From Sphingobium ummariense RL-3 (GTDB lineage Bacteria; Pseudomonadota; Alphaproteobacteria; Sphingomonadales; Sphingomonadaceae), in assembly GCF_000447205.1 (NCBI RefSeq), contig NZ_AUWY01000048.1, positions 61,320 through 125,319 of the forward strand: a stretch of 64,000 nucleotides of DNA, written 5' to 3'. Below, in pieces: positions 42,194 to 52,319 of the stretch. Each line of letters starts with the position of its first letter. Position 1 is the stretch's first letter. The position numbers and the translations under genes are program-made. The notes below the pieces were generated by a model. That model saw only the letters and a program-made list of their open reading frames with translations. It had not been told where the DNA came from and ran no database searches.

Positions 42194-44482
42194 TCAGAAC
42201 TTGTTGTCGCGCGGAAATCCGTTCGGCGGCATCCGTCCCGCCGCGCCCCGCGCCACGCGCCAGGGGAGCATGTCGGGCTCTGTGCGGGTCCGCCCCGTTT
42301 CGCCGCCCATGGTCCAGCTCAGCCCGTCGGCCAGCCGGAAGGCGATGGCGTCGGACAGCCCACCGTCGCGATAGCGCTGCATCTGCACGCCCTGCCCCCG
42401 CGCCATGCGCGGCATCTCGCTCAGCGAAAAGACCAGCAGCTTGCGATTCTCGCCGATTACCGCGACGCTGTCCGCCTCCGCCGCAATCGGGTGGACGACG
42501 GCCAGCTTCGCGCCGGCGCGGACATTCACCACCTGCTTGCCCTTGCGGGTTTCGGCCATGATGTCGGCCACCGCCGCGATGAAACCGCGCCCGTCCGACG
42601 ATGCCAGCAGCAGATCGCCGCCAGTCCGCGCCGGCAACAGCGCGACGATCGCGCCCTCATTGTCCATGTCGATCAGCGACCGCACCGGATCGCCGAACCC
42701 TCGGCCGCCCGGCAATTTGTCGGCCCCCAGAGTGAACACCCGCCCGCTGCCCGTCGCGAGCAGCAGCTTGTCGGTCGTCTGCGCGTGGAAGGCGAACATC
42801 GGCCCGTCGCCTTCCTTGAACTTCAGCGTGTCGGCCGAGGCCAGATCGCGATGGCCGCTCATCGCCCTGATCCAGCCCCGCTCGGACAGGATCACGGTGA
42901 TCGGCTCGCGCTCGATCATCGCCTCCAGCGGAATCTCCCGCGCCGGCGCTGCCTCTTCGACAAGCGTGCGGCGCCTGCCATGGTCGGTTTCCGGCCCGTA
43001 TCGCTTGCGCAGTTCGGCCAGATCGCGCTTCAGCCGTGTGCGTTGACGCGCAGGACTCTCGACCAGCTTGGTGAGATCATCCCGTTCCTTCAGCAATTCG
43101 CCATGCTCGCGCCGCAGTTCCATCTCCTCCAGCTTGCGCAGGGATCGCAGCCGCATGTTGAGGATCGCTTCGGCCTGGCGGTCGTTCAGGCTGAACTCGG
43201 CCATCATCACCTCCTTCGGCTCGTCCTCGGTGCGGATGATCTCGATCACCCGGTCGAGGTTGAGATAGGCGATGATATAGCCGTCGAGCAGTTCCAGTCG
43301 CGCCGCGATCTTGTCGAGCCGATGCTGGGCCCGCCGCACCAGCACATCGATCTGGTGCTTCAGCCATTCGACCAGCACCTCGCGCAGGCCCATGACGCGG
43401 GGAGTGTGCGTCGCATCCAGCACATTCAGGTTGAGGCCAAAGCGGGTTTCCAGGTCGGTCAACCGGAACAGGCTGTCCATCAGCACCTGTTCGTCGACGG
43501 TCCGTGCGCGCGGTTCCAGCACGATGCGGATCTCCGCGTCGCTCTCGTCGCGCACATCGGCCAGGATCGGCAGCTTCTTCTCGTTGATCAGCGCCGCGAT
43601 CTGCTCGATCAGCTTCGACTTCTGCACCTGGAAAGGGATTTGCGTGACCACCGCGACCCAGGTGCCGCGCCCGCCCTCTTCCTTGTGCCAGCGCGCCCGG
43701 GTGCGGAACGCGCCGCGCCCCGTGGCATAGGCTTCGGAAATGATCGCCGGGCTGTCGACCAGCACGCCGCCGGTCGGGAAATCCGGGCCGTGCACGATCG
43801 TCATCAACCGGGCATGGTCCGCCTCCGGCTCCTCGATCAGCAGGCTGGCGGCGTCGATCAGTTCGGCGACATTGTGCGGGGGGATGCTGGTCGCCATGCC
43901 GACGGCGATGCCGCTGGCGCCATTGGCGAGCAGGTTGGGGAACAGGCCGGGAAAGACCTCCGGCTCTTCGTCCTCGCCATTATAGGTGGGGCGGAAATCG
44001 ACGGTGCCCTCGTCCAGCCCCTCCATCAGGTCGGCGGCGGCCTGCGTCAGCCGCGCCTCGGTGTAGCGCATCGCCGCCGCATTATCGCCGTCGATGTTGC
44101 CGAAATTGCCCTGCCCGTCGACCAGCGGGGTGCGCAGCGAGAAATCCTGCGCCAGCCGCACCATCGCGTCATAGACGGACGCATCGCCATGCGGATGATA
44201 TTTGCCGATGACGTCGCCCACCACGCGCGCGCATTTCTTGTAGGACGTGGTGTTGCGGGCAGGATTGGCCGCCAGGATGTCGGGATTGGCCCCCGACGGT
44301 TCCATCCGCAACAGCCGCATCGCCCACAGCAACCGCCGATGCACGGGCTTGAGCCCATCGCGCAGGTCGGGCAGCGACCGCGCCGTTATGGTGGAAAGCG
44401 CATAGACCAGATAGCGCTGCGAAAGCGCATCGTCGAACGGGTGATCCTTGATGGCATCGAACGGGTCGCGGAAATCAGTCAT
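42194..44482 (-). CDS. parC: DNA topoisomerase IV subunit A
   Basis: A 762-residue type IIA topoisomerase A subunit. N-terminal [19 protein letters not shown], the quinolone region [15 protein letters not shown], the catalytic Tyr in [11 protein letters not shown], and C-terminal beta-pinwheel repeats. The short, divergent C-terminus, without a GyrA box, separates it from GyrA. It decatenates chromosomes with ParE, which is not in this window. The position equivalent to E. coli Ser80 is Ala, while the acidic residue at position 84 is kept as Asp. Confidence 0.93.
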   Translation of the reverse strand: MTDFRDPFDAIKDHPFDDALSQRYLVYALSTITARSLPDLRDGLKPVHRRLLWAMRLLRMEPSGANPDILAANPARNTTSYKKCARVVGDVIGKYHPHGDASVYDAMVRLAQDFSLRTPLVDGQGNFGNIDGDNAAAMRYTEARLTQAAADLMEGLDEGTVDFRPTYNGEDEEPEVFPGLFPNLLANGASGIAVGMATSIPPHNVAELIDAASLLIEEPEADHARLMTIVHGPDFPTGGVLVDSPAIISEAYATGRGAFRTRARWHKEEGGRGTWVAVVTQIPFQVQKSKLIEQIAALINEKKLPILADVRDESDAEIRIVLEPRARTVDEQVLMDSLFRLTDLETRFGLNLNVLDATHTPRVMGLREVLVEWLKHQIDVLVRRAQHRLDKIAARLELLDGYIIAYLNLDRVIEIIRTEDEPKEVMMAEFSLNDRQAEAILNMRLRSLRKLEEMELRREHGELLKERDDLTKLVESPARQRTRLKRDLAELRKRYGPETDHGRRRTLVEEAAPAREIPLEAMIEREPITVILSERGWIRAMSGHRDLASADTLKFKEGDGPMFAFHAQTTDKLLLATGSGRVFTLGADKLPGGRGFGDPVRSLIDMDNEGAIVALLPARTGGDLLLASSDGRGFIAAVADIMAETRKGKQVVNVRAGAKLAVVHPIAAEADSVAVIGENRKLLVFSLSEMPRMARGQGVQMQRYRDGGLSDAIAFRLADGLSWTMGGETGRTRTEPDMLPWRVARGAAGRMPPNGFPRDNKF

Positions 44483-44547
44483 CGGGTGCGGGATAGCAGG
44501 GCCGCGGCCGGCGTCAAAGCGGGATCAAAGGCCAAGCGGCGGGGAGA

Positions 44548-45474
44548 CTAGCGCGGCAGGAACCGGCCTTCCGGGTCCGCCGCGATCTCCGCCGCGAACT
44601 CGGCGCTGATCCAGTCGCGGAACGCCTTCACCTTGGGGATGTTGCGGGATCGCGGCGGATACACCACCCAATAGCTACCCTGTTCGCGCACATAGGAGGG
44701 CACCGCCTCGACCAGCAGCCCCGCCTCCACTTCCGCTTTCCACAGGAAGAGGTTGACGATCGCCACACCCTGCCCCGCCAGCGCGGCGCGCCCCTCCATC
44801 ACTTGGGAATCAAGGGCAATGCCCCGCATCGGCACTTCGCCGTCGACCTCTACCTTCATGGCAGCGAACCATTCATGCCACCACATGTCGTCCGGCGACA
44901 ATCGCGGCAGGGCATGCAGTGTCGCCGCGTCGGCGATAGGCCCGTGCCGCTTCAGCCAGTCGGGACTGCACAGCGGCGCCAGCCGGTTGTGCGTCAGCAA
45001 TTGGGCATCGAGCCCAGGCCAATTGCCGCGCCCGCCACGGACCGCGACATCTATTGCATCGCGGGCGAAGTCGACCAGCGAGTCCGCCGCGTGGATGCGG
45101 ACGGCAAGATCGGGATGGCGCATCTGAAACGCGCCGATATGTGTCGCCAGCCACAGATGCGCGAAGCTGTTGGTGCAGCTGATCGTCAGCACGGCCGAAT
45201 GGTCCTGAGTCAGTGCCGCGAAGCCCTGGCGCATCTGGTCGAAGGCGCGAATGATGACCGGTGCCAGTTCCCGTCCCTTTTCGGTCAGCGCGACCTTGCG
45301 TCCCGCGCGCTGGAACAGGCTGAGGCCAAGCCGATCTTCCAACAACTTGACCTGATAACTCACCGCCGCCTGGGTCATCCCCAGCTCCTGCGCAGCGGCA
45401 GTGAAATTCTCCAGTCGAGCGGCAGCCTCGAACACGCGGACGGCGGCCAGGGGAGGCAGGGACATCATCGCCAT
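44548..45474 (-). CDS. LysR family transcriptional regulator (GcvA-like)
   Basis: About 308 residues from the ATG at 45472-45474 (ATGs at 45468 and 45465 are equivalent choices). The winged helix is PPLAAVRVFEAAARLENFTAAAQELGMTQAAVSYQVKLLEDRLGLSLFQR, and a type 2 periplasmic-binding-like effector domain follows. The sequence resembles GcvA-type regulators. A small gene starts 122 bases away in divergent orientation and may be its target. Confidence 0.9.
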   Translation of the reverse strand: MAMMSLPPLAAVRVFEAAARLENFTAAAQELGMTQAAVSYQVKLLEDRLGLSLFQRAGRKVALTEKGRELAPVIIRAFDQMRQGFAALTQDHSAVLTISCTNSFAHLWLATHIGAFQMRHPDLAVRIHAADSLVDFARDAIDVAVRGGRGNWPGLDAQLLTHNRLAPLCSPDWLKRHGPIADAATLHALPRLSPDDMWWHEWFAAMKVEVDGEVPMRGIALDSQVMEGRAALAGQGVAIVNLFLWKAEVEAGLLVEAVPSYVREQGSYWVVYPPRSRNIPKVKAFRDWISAEFAAEIAADPEGRFLPR

Positions 45475-45595
45475 ATCATAAGCTGAACTTATATTTGCAG
45501 TCCATCCTTTTGTTGGCCTCTTGGCGACGGCCGGCATATTCCGAAACCCGTCGCAACTGTCCGCCTCGCTGTCCATGTCAGGAAAGGAAATCACG

Positions 45596-45754
45596 ATGCG
45601 CGATCATTACGATGCCCAGCTCTGGAACGAGGGGCATGTCGAAACCACCGCCGGAATAGACCGGCTGCTTGCCCATATCATGCAGGCCTTCTGCGTGTTG
45701 CACCGGATCAGTTGGTCCGCTCCCTGGGCCGAGCAGCAGCCGTGCAGGCGTTGA
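45596..45754 (+). CDS. Small hypothetical protein divergent from the LysR gene
   Basis: A 52-residue frame with a good ribosome binding site (AGGAAAGG, seven bases before ATG 45596): MRDHYDAQLWNEGHVETTAGIDRLLAHIMQAF... No family is recognised. The ribosome binding site and the divergent position next to a LysR regulator favour a real gene. The C-terminal half looks less constrained. Confidence 0.45.
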   Translation: MRDHYDAQLWNEGHVETTAGIDRLLAHIMQAFCVLHRISWSAPWAEQQPCRR

Positions 45755-45800
45755 AGCCGCACGGGAAAATCGACGGAAAGAGTGCGACGGGGCTTGCCAA

Positions 45801-46592
45801 ATGCGACGACCACGCCACCTTGCGCGCGTGTCCGAATCCGCTCTTTCCCCTCTTCCCGATCTTCCCCCTCCGCCGCCCGCGCTACTGAGCGGGGCGGCGC
45901 TGTTCCTCGATTTCGACGGGACGCTCGCGCCGATCGCCGACACACCCGACGGCGTGGTGGTGGACGGGGAATTGCTTGACCTGCTGGCCCAGCTTCAGGG
46001 CGCGCTTGTCGGTCGCCTGGCCATCGTCAGCGGCCGCTCTATCGCGACCCTGCGCTCTCTAGGCTTGGGCGATTTCCTGCTTGCTGGCACCCATGGCCTG
46101 GAACTGGCGCATCCTGGTAAGGCCATCGAGGGACCCGCACGCCTACCCGCCGTCGACGAGGCCGAAGCCGCCTTCCACGCCTTCGCAGACGGCAAGCCTG
46201 GCCTGTTGGTCGAACGCAAGACGATCAGCGTCGGCCTCCATTTCCGCGGCGCTCCGCAATGGGCGGAGGAAGCGGACGATCTCGCCCGCCGCATTGCCGC
46301 ACGCTCCGGCCTGGCGCTGCAACTGGGCAAGATGCTGGTCGAACTGCGTCCCGGTGGCGCCGACAAGGGAAGTGCCGTCCGCGCCCTGATGGAAAAGGCA
46401 CCCATGTCCGGCGGCACCCCCCTGTTCATTGGCGACGATGTCACGGATGAGGAAGGCTTCGCCGCCGCTGCAGAACTGGGTGGGGCCGGTATTCTGGTTG
46501 GTCCGCCGCGAAATACGGCTGCGGCATTTTCCTTGGAACAGGTTGCCGCCGTCAGGCATTATCTCTCCCAAGGGGCCGTCCGCGACATATGA
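45801..46592 (+). CDS. otsB: Trehalose-6-phosphate phosphatase
   Basis: About 263 residues from ATG 45801; a GTG at 45828 is an alternative. It is a HAD phosphatase: LFLDFDGTLAPIADTPDGV (DxD nucleophile), IVSGRSIATLRSL, LAGTHGLEL, and C-terminal LFIGDDVTDEEGFAAA. It removes phosphate from trehalose-6-phosphate made by OtsA. First gene of an overlapping operon otsB-GH15-otsA; its stop lies inside ATGA at 46589-46592. Confidence 0.92.
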   Translation: MRRPRHLARVSESALSPLPDLPPPPPALLSGAALFLDFDGTLAPIADTPDGVVVDGELLDLLAQLQGALVGRLAIVSGRSIATLRSLGLGDFLLAGTHGLELAHPGKAIEGPARLPAVDEAEAAFHAFADGKPGLLVERKTISVGLHFRGAPQWAEEADDLARRIAARSGLALQLGKMLVELRPGGADKGSAVRALMEKAPMSGGTPLFIGDDVTDEEGFAAAAELGGAGILVGPPRNTAAAFSLEQVAAVRHYLSQGAVRDI

Positions 46593-48465
46593 AAGTCCGG
46601 CATCCCCTGTTCACTGGAAAAGGGGGGACGGACCGATCAGCGCAGAGCAGGACAATATCGCACCCGGCAACGAGCGAACGCTCGACCTCTGGCCGATCGG
46701 AAATTGCCAGGCATCCGCGCTCATCGACTGCGCAGGTCGATTGGTGTGGGCCTGCGTTCCCCGAGTCGATGGCGACCCCGTCTTTTCGGCGCTGCTAGAC
46801 GACAAGGCTTGGGACGCGCCGAACGCGAGCGGCTTCTGGGCTATTGAGCTGGAGCATTGCCAGCGCACCGAGCAGCGCTATGTCCGCAACACGCCTGTCC
46901 TCGTTACCCGGCAGAGCGACGACCAGGGCAACGCGATCGAAATCTACGACTTCTGCCCCCGGCACCGGCACAAGGGCCGCATGTACCGCCCGGTCGCCTT
47001 CGCCCGCGTCGTGCGCCCGGTGGCTGGCTCCCCCCGCATCCGGGTACGCCTGCGGCCGACGACCTCGTGGAATGGCGAAAAAGTGCCGATCACCTATGGC
47101 TCCAACCATGTCCGCATCGTTCTGTCCTACATGGCGATGCGCCTGTCGACCAACGCGCCCATCGGCCTGATCTCGCAGGAAAGCTTCTTCCGGCTGGAAC
47201 AGGACATGCATTTCTTCCTGGGGCCGGATGAAAGCTTTTCCGACGCATTACGGCCGGCGGTCGAACGCATGCTGGACGATACCATCAATGAATGGCAGCT
47301 CTGGGTGCGCGGCCTCGCCATTCCTGCCGAATGGCAGGAGGCGGTCATCCGATCCGCCATTACTCTGAAGCTCTGCCAGCATGAAGAAACCGGTGCGATC
47401 GTCGCGGCGCTGACGACCAGCATTCCCGAGCATGCTGATTCCGGACGCAACTGGGACTATCGCTACTGCTGGATCAGGGACGCATATTATACGGTGGAGG
47501 CTCTGAACCGGCTGGGTGCCCTCGACGTGCTCGAAAGCTATCTCGTCTACCTCCGCAATATCGTGGACGGGGCGCGTGGCGGGCATATCCAGCCACTCTA
47601 CGACGTCCGCGGAAATGCGACGCTGACCGAATGGGAAGCGACGAACCTGCCCGGCTATCGCGGCATGGGACCGGTTCGCGTAGGCAATGCCGCCTATAAC
47701 CAGATCCAGCACGATGCCTATGGCCAGATCGTGCTCTCCTCCGTCCAAGGCTTCATCGACCAGCGCCTGTTGCGGATGGCCGGCCTGGCCGATTTCGAAG
47801 CGCTGGAGGCCGTGGGCGAACGCGCCTGGCAGGTCTATGACAAGCCGGACGCAGGCCTTTGGGAACTGCGCACGCGCGCGCATGTGCACAGCTATAGCGC
47901 GGTCATGTGCTGGGCAGCCTGTGACCGTCTGTCCCATGCGGCGCAGGCGCTGGGCCTGCCGGAGAAGGAAGTGCATTGGCGCCAACGCGCCGAGGTGATG
48001 AAGGCGCGCATCCTCCAATCGGCATGGCGCACGGACAGCAACGCCATCTCCGCCAATTTCGAGGACGACGCTCGCGACGCCTCGCTGCTCCAACTGCTCG
48101 ACCTGCGCTTCCTCAGCGCCGACAATCCGATGTTCATAGGCACGCTCAAGGCGCTGGAGGCCGATCTGCGGCGCGGCAACAACATGCTTCGCTACAGCGC
48201 GCCCGACGACTTCGGCGAGCCGGTGACCGCCTTCAACGTCTGCACCTTCTGGCTGATCGAGGCACTGCACCGCACCGGTAGGACGGAAGAGGCGCGCGCC
48301 CTGTTCGAGGAGATGCTGTCCCGCCGCACGGCCGCCGGCCTGCTGTCCGAGGATATCGACCCGGCAACGGGAGAACTGTGGGGCAATTACCCGCAAACCT
48401 ATTCGTTGGTCGGCATCGTCAACTGCGCCGTGCTGCTCAGCAAGCCATGGAGCGTCATGCGATGA
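46543..48465 (+). CDS. Glycoside hydrolase family 15 protein (glucoamylase/trehalase-like)
   Basis: The conserved body starts with TLDLWPIGNCQASALID at about 46676 and ends at 48465. It includes the GH15 (alpha/alpha)6 features NWDYRYCWIRDAYYTVEALNRLG, RVGNAAYNQIQHDAYGQIV, and the catalytic Glu region LLSEDIDPATGELWGNYPQTYSLVGIVN. No signal peptide. The start is unclear: the only usable in-frame start is TTG 46543, inside otsB. The ATGA-coupled ATG at 46589 is in another frame and would need a -1 shift at AAA-GGG-GGG (46619-46627). It probably acts on trehalose or an alpha-glucan. Confidence 0.85.
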   Translation: MPPSGIISPKGPSATYESPASPVHWKRGDGPISAEQDNIAPGNERTLDLWPIGNCQASALIDCAGRLVWACVPRVDGDPVFSALLDDKAWDAPNASGFWAIELEHCQRTEQRYVRNTPVLVTRQSDDQGNAIEIYDFCPRHRHKGRMYRPVAFARVVRPVAGSPRIRVRLRPTTSWNGEKVPITYGSNHVRIVLSYMAMRLSTNAPIGLISQESFFRLEQDMHFFLGPDESFSDALRPAVERMLDDTINEWQLWVRGLAIPAEWQEAVIRSAITLKLCQHEETGAIVAALTTSIPEHADSGRNWDYRYCWIRDAYYTVEALNRLGALDVLESYLVYLRNIVDGARGGHIQPLYDVRGNATLTEWEATNLPGYRGMGPVRVGNAAYNQIQHDAYGQIVLSSVQGFIDQRLLRMAGLADFEALEAVGERAWQVYDKPDAGLWELRTRAHVHSYSAVMCWAACDRLSHAAQALGLPEKEVHWRQRAEVMKARILQSAWRTDSNAISANFEDDARDASLLQLLDLRFLSADNPMFIGTLKALEADLRRGNNMLRYSAPDDFGEPVTAFNVCTFWLIEALHRTGRTEEARALFEEMLSRRTAAGLLSEDIDPATGELWGNYPQTYSLVGIVNCAVLLSKPWSVMR

Positions 48466-49874
48466 GCCGTCTGATCGTCATTTCCAACCGCGTAAGCCGT
48501 CCGAACAAGGCCGGAAATCAGGGCGGCCTCGCCGTCGCCCTGTCGCAGGCGCTGCGCGAAAGCCGCGGCATATGGGTCGGCTGGTCCGGCGAAGTCACCG
48601 ACAACTTCACCGGCCATATCGGCTTCAACGAGGATGACGGCGTCAAGACGGCGACGATCGACCTGGAGGAGCAGGACGTCGACGAATATTATAACGGCTA
48701 CGCCAACAAGACGCTGTGGCCGCTGTTCCATTTCCGCATCGACCTGGCCGAATATGCGCGCGATTTCGAGGGCGGCTACAATCGCGTCAACGAGCGCTTC
48801 GCCGACACTGCGAGCCCTTTGATCGAGCCCGAGGACGTCATCTGGGTCCACGACTATCATATGATCCCGCTTGGCCAGATGCTGCGCGACCGGGGCCACC
48901 GGAATCGCATGGGCTTCTTCCTGCATATCCCCTGGCCGCCGACGCGGTTGCTGGTGTCGTTGCCCCATCACAGCAAGCTGGTGAACACGCTCTTCGCCTA
49001 TGACGTCGTTGGCTTTCATACCGAGGAATGGCTGGAATCGTTCCGCCACTATGTCGAACGCGAGATGGGCGGGACGGTGGACGGCGATTTCGTCACCGTG
49101 GGCGACCGCACGATCCAGGCGGTGGCCTGTCCCATCGGCATCAACGCGCAGGAATTCGCCGACGCAGCCGGCAGCGACATTGCCAAGGACATGCACGAAA
49201 AGGTCCGCCGTTCGCTGCAGGACCGCTCCATGATCGTGGGGGTCGACCGGCTGGACTACAGCAAGGGTCTGGAGGAGCGCTTCAACGGCTATGCGCGTTT
49301 CCTGAAGGACCATCCCGAACATCATCGCAAGGTCGTGCTGACGCAGATCGCCCCGCCCTCCCGCGGGGAGGTGGAGAGTTACCAGCAGATCCGGGCCACG
49401 CTCGACTCGCTCGCCGGCCGCATCAACGGCGAATATAGCGATGTCGATTGGACGCCGATCCGGTACGTCAACCAGGGCTATCCGCGCGATCGCCTCGCCG
49501 GCATCTACCGAGCGGCGAAGATCGGACTGGTGACGCCGCTGCGCGACGGCATGAACCTGGTCGCCAAGGAATATGTGGCCGCCCAGGACCCCGACGATCC
49601 CGGCGTCCTCATCCTGTCGCGCTTCGCCGGCGCTGCGATGCAACTGAAGGACGCGCTGCTCATCAACCCCTACAGCCCGGAGGAGATGTCGGACGCGATC
49701 AGCCGGGCGCTTGCCATGCCGCTCGATGAACGCAAGCGGCGCTGGCAGGCCATGATGGACAGCGTGGAGAAGCAGGACATCAGTTGGTGGCGCCAGTGTT
49801 TCACGGGACGACTCATGGCCGTCCGCCAGGAGAACGGTACGCCAGCCGTTGAAGCGGAAGTGACCAACGGTTAA
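48462..49874 (+). CDS. otsA: Trehalose-6-phosphate synthase
   Basis: A 470-residue GT20 protein from ATG 48462, which overlaps the GH15 stop (ATGA, 48462-48465). It has LIVISNRVSRPN, WVHDYHMIPLGQMLRD, FFLHIPWPPTRLL, VDRLDYSKGLEERFNGY and LRDGMNLVAKEYVA, all typical of OtsA. It joins UDP-glucose and glucose-6-phosphate. The operon therefore encodes synthesis (OtsA, OtsB) and a hydrolase together. Confidence 0.95.
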   Translation: MSRLIVISNRVSRPNKAGNQGGLAVALSQALRESRGIWVGWSGEVTDNFTGHIGFNEDDGVKTATIDLEEQDVDEYYNGYANKTLWPLFHFRIDLAEYARDFEGGYNRVNERFADTASPLIEPEDVIWVHDYHMIPLGQMLRDRGHRNRMGFFLHIPWPPTRLLVSLPHHSKLVNTLFAYDVVGFHTEEWLESFRHYVEREMGGTVDGDFVTVGDRTIQAVACPIGINAQEFADAAGSDIAKDMHEKVRRSLQDRSMIVGVDRLDYSKGLEERFNGYARFLKDHPEHHRKVVLTQIAPPSRGEVESYQQIRATLDSLAGRINGEYSDVDWTPIRYVNQGYPRDRLAGIYRAAKIGLVTPLRDGMNLVAKEYVAAQDPDDPGVLILSRFAGAAMQLKDALLINPYSPEEMSDAISRALAMPLDERKRRWQAMMDSVEKQDISWWRQCFTGRLMAVRQENGTPAVEAEVTNG

Positions 49875-49884
49875 ACCTTCCCGC

Positions 49885-50013
49885 ATGATCGAGGAGGATG
49901 AACCCAGCGGCCCGCTTGCCGCAGTGCGTGCCCGCGCGGGTGTGATCGTGGGCGTCGTCGGTCTCGTCGCCTGGCTCGCGCTTCTCTGGTTCATGTTCGG
50001 CGACGTGCTGTAG
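49885..50013 (+). CDS. Small single-pass membrane protein, unknown function
   Basis: A 42-residue frame (MIEEDEPSGPLAAVRARAG then VIVGVVGLVAWLALLWFMFGDVL) begins 11 bases after the otsA stop. An acidic N-terminus and one strong hydrophobic helix near the C-terminus give the look of a real small membrane protein. No clear ribosome binding site is seen; reinitiation after otsA is possible. Confidence 0.5.
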   Translation: MIEEDEPSGPLAAVRARAGVIVGVVGLVAWLALLWFMFGDVL

Positions 50014-50093
50014 CGGGGGATTTCCTTGCCTTCCTCGTTCATGCGGAAGCGGGAGCCGCCGATCGCTTCCGTCCTTTGCAAGCGAGGTGCCCG

Positions 50094-51383
50094 ATGTTCG
50101 ACCGTCGTTCCTTCCTCGGCAGCGCGGCGGTCGCCGGCGGCCTCCTGCCCTTGCCCGAGGCCCTGTCCGCGCAGGCGCTCGCCCCGGTGCCGCTGCCCCC
50201 GCCTGACCTCTACGGGAAGAATGAGGATGCTTATTGGGCAGCCCTGCGCCGTCAGTTCCTGATCCCGGCCGACGTCGTGAACCTCAATGTCGGCACCGTC
50301 GGCTCCTCGCCCCGCCCCGTGCTCAAGGCAATCTTCGACGGTTTCGAGCAGACCGAGCAGATGACACAGGCCGGTTCGGAGGATTATCCGATCTGGGGCT
50401 ACGGGTCGTGGGATGACTATCGCAAGCCCTTCGCCGACTTCATGGGCGCCCAGGTCGATCAGATGGCGATCCTGCGCAACTGCACGGAAGCGAACAGCTA
50501 TATCGCCAACGGCTTCGACATGAAGGCCGGCGACGAGGTGCTGATCTCCGACGAGGAGCACGGGTCGGGCGAAATGCCCTGGATGCTCCGCCAGCGCCGC
50601 TACGGCATGGTGGTCAAGAAATTCGCCATGCCCAAACCGCCCAAGAGTCCGGCGGACATCCTGAACCGCATCAACGACGCGATAACGCCCCGGACGAAGA
50701 TCTTCTTCGTCAGCCATATCAGCACGGCGACCGGCGTTGTCCTCCCCATCAAGGACATTGCAGCGCTCGCCCGGTCGAAAGGCATCGTGTCCGCGGTCGA
50801 CGGCGCCCATGCGCCCGGCATGATGAAGGTCGACCTCAACGACCTGGGCTGCGACCTCTATACCGGGTCCATGCACAAATGGCTGTTCGCGACCAAAGGC
50901 ACGGGCTTCCTCTACCTGCGGGACGAGGCGATCATGGACCGGGTGTGGAACACCATCGCGACGGGCGGCTATGACGATCCGACGCGCAAGGCGGACCGGT
51001 ACATGCAGATCGGTTCGTCCTGCATCCCGACGCTGATGGGCCTCAATGCGGCGGTCGCCTTCGCCAACGCCATCGGCATCGACCGGATCGAGAAGCGCAA
51101 CCGGATGCTGGCCGACCATATCCACGCGGAGATGATGAAGCGCGGCGCGGAAAGCTGGACCTCGCCCGATCCGGCGCTGCGCTGCGCCATCGCCACGGTG
51201 AACGTGCCGCCGGTACAGCGAATGGAATTGCAGGACTGGCTGTGGAAGAACCACAAGGTCCGCATCCGCGGCGGCAATCCCAGCCGCCTGCGCCTGGCGA
51301 CGCCCTATTTCCTGTCGAAGAGCGATATCGACCGCTTCCTTGGCCTGTTCGATGCGTTCCGCAAGATGAAGGGCGTCGCCTAG
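50094..51383 (+). CDS. Tat-exported class V aminotransferase family protein
   Basis: A 429-residue PLP enzyme. The N-terminus [20 protein letters not shown] is a twin-arginine signal. The fold-type I domain has [43 protein letters not shown] and the PLP lysine in [17 protein letters not shown]. It resembles isopenicillin-N epimerase and cysteine desulfurase relatives, but no catalytic mobile-loop Cys was obvious. Export folded with cofactor into the periplasm is inferred from the signal. Substrate unknown. Confidence 0.88.
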   Translation: MFDRRSFLGSAAVAGGLLPLPEALSAQALAPVPLPPPDLYGKNEDAYWAALRRQFLIPADVVNLNVGTVGSSPRPVLKAIFDGFEQTEQMTQAGSEDYPIWGYGSWDDYRKPFADFMGAQVDQMAILRNCTEANSYIANGFDMKAGDEVLISDEEHGSGEMPWMLRQRRYGMVVKKFAMPKPPKSPADILNRINDAITPRTKIFFVSHISTATGVVLPIKDIAALARSKGIVSAVDGAHAPGMMKVDLNDLGCDLYTGSMHKWLFATKGTGFLYLRDEAIMDRVWNTIATGGYDDPTRKADRYMQIGSSCIPTLMGLNAAVAFANAIGIDRIEKRNRMLADHIHAEMMKRGAESWTSPDPALRCAIATVNVPPVQRMELQDWLWKNHKVRIRGGNPSRLRLATPYFLSKSDIDRFLGLFDAFRKMKGVA

Positions 51384-51525
51384 CAGCCCCTTGCTGCCGG
51401 GGAGGAAGAATTGCGCCTCGGCCCACTTTGTTCTATGGGCCGCTTCCAAGCAGCCCCGGCACCCGCTGATCCTTTCGATTCGGGTTTGCCGGGGCGCATT
51501 CTTTGTTGGGAAGTCAGGAACGCGC

Positions 51526-52308
51526 ATGGCCCGTCGCCGCCAGATCTACGAAGGCAAGGCAAAGATCCTTTACGAAGGCCCGGAGCCCGGCACGATCATT
51601 CAGTATTTCAAGGACGACGCCACCGCCTTCAACGCCCAGAAAAAGGGCACGATCTCGGGCAAGGGCGTGCTCAACAACCGCATTTCCGAGCATATCTTCA
51701 CCCTGCTCGGCCAGATCGGCGTGCCCACCCATTTCATCCGCCGGCTCAACATGCGCGAGCAGCTGGTGCGCCAGGTCGAGATCGTGCCGATCGAGGTGAT
51801 CGTGCGCAACGTCGCCGCCGGATCGCTCAGCAAGAAGCTGGGCATCGAGGAAGGCACGCAGCTGCCCCGCACGCTGATCGAATATTGCTACAAGGACGAC
51901 GCGCTGGGCGACCCGCTGGTGTCGGAAGAGCATATCGCCTGCTTCGGCTGGGCCAATCAGGACGAAATGCACGACATCGCCGACATGGCGATCCGCATCA
52001 ACGACTTCATGTGCGGCCTGTTCGCGGGCATCGGCATCCGCCTGATCGATTTCAAGCTGGAGTTCGGCCGGCTGTATGACGGCGACTATAGCCGCATCAT
52101 CCTGGCCGACGAGATCAGCCCCGACGGCTGCCGCCTGTGGGACATGGCGACCGGCGAGAAGCTGGACAAGGACCGTTTCCGCCGTGACCTGGGCGGAGAG
52201 GTGGAGGCCTATCAGGAAGTCGCGCGCCGGCTGGGCCTGCTGCCCGAGGGGCTGGACACCACCGTGCTGGACCTCGACACTCACCGCAAGAAGCGCAGCA
52301 AGGACTGA
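51526..52308 (+). CDS. purC: Phosphoribosylaminoimidazole-succinocarboxamide synthase
   Basis: A 260-residue SAICAR synthetase: [54 protein letters not shown] strand ([20 protein letters not shown]) and [28 protein letters not shown]. It couples aspartate to CAIR in purine synthesis. The ATG at 51526 follows CAGGAACG. purS and purQ lie 1.5 kb downstream on the same strand but are separated by a repeat cluster and two minus-strand genes. Confidence 0.95.
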   Translation: MARRRQIYEGKAKILYEGPEPGTIIQYFKDDATAFNAQKKGTISGKGVLNNRISEHIFTLLGQIGVPTHFIRRLNMREQLVRQVEIVPIEVIVRNVAAGSLSKKLGIEEGTQLPRTLIEYCYKDDALGDPLVSEEHIACFGWANQDEMHDIADMAIRINDFMCGLFAGIGIRLIDFKLEFGRLYDGDYSRIILADEISPDGCRLWDMATGEKLDKDRFRRDLGGEVEAYQEVARRLGLLPEGLDTTVLDLDTHRKKRSKD

Positions 52309-52319
52309 GGACGGGACGC

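Noticed and set aside
41900..44551. 883-codon open frame on the plus strand starting in the phased repeat
   Set aside because: Beyond the repeat it is exactly antisense to parC and rich in H, Q, R and D, the usual signature of a GC-rich shadow frame. Only the first 85 codons resemble copy 2, and they can be explained by DNA-level repeat conservation.
46589..46798. Separate 69-codon gene at the otsB stop
   Set aside because: Its sequence loses sense after the G-run and overlaps the conserved GH15 N-terminus; more likely the displaced start of the GH15 gene.
48399..51527. Very long minus-strand open frame opposite otsA and the aminotransferase
   Set aside because: No family motifs and a shadow-type composition; the plus-strand genes carry full catalytic motifs.
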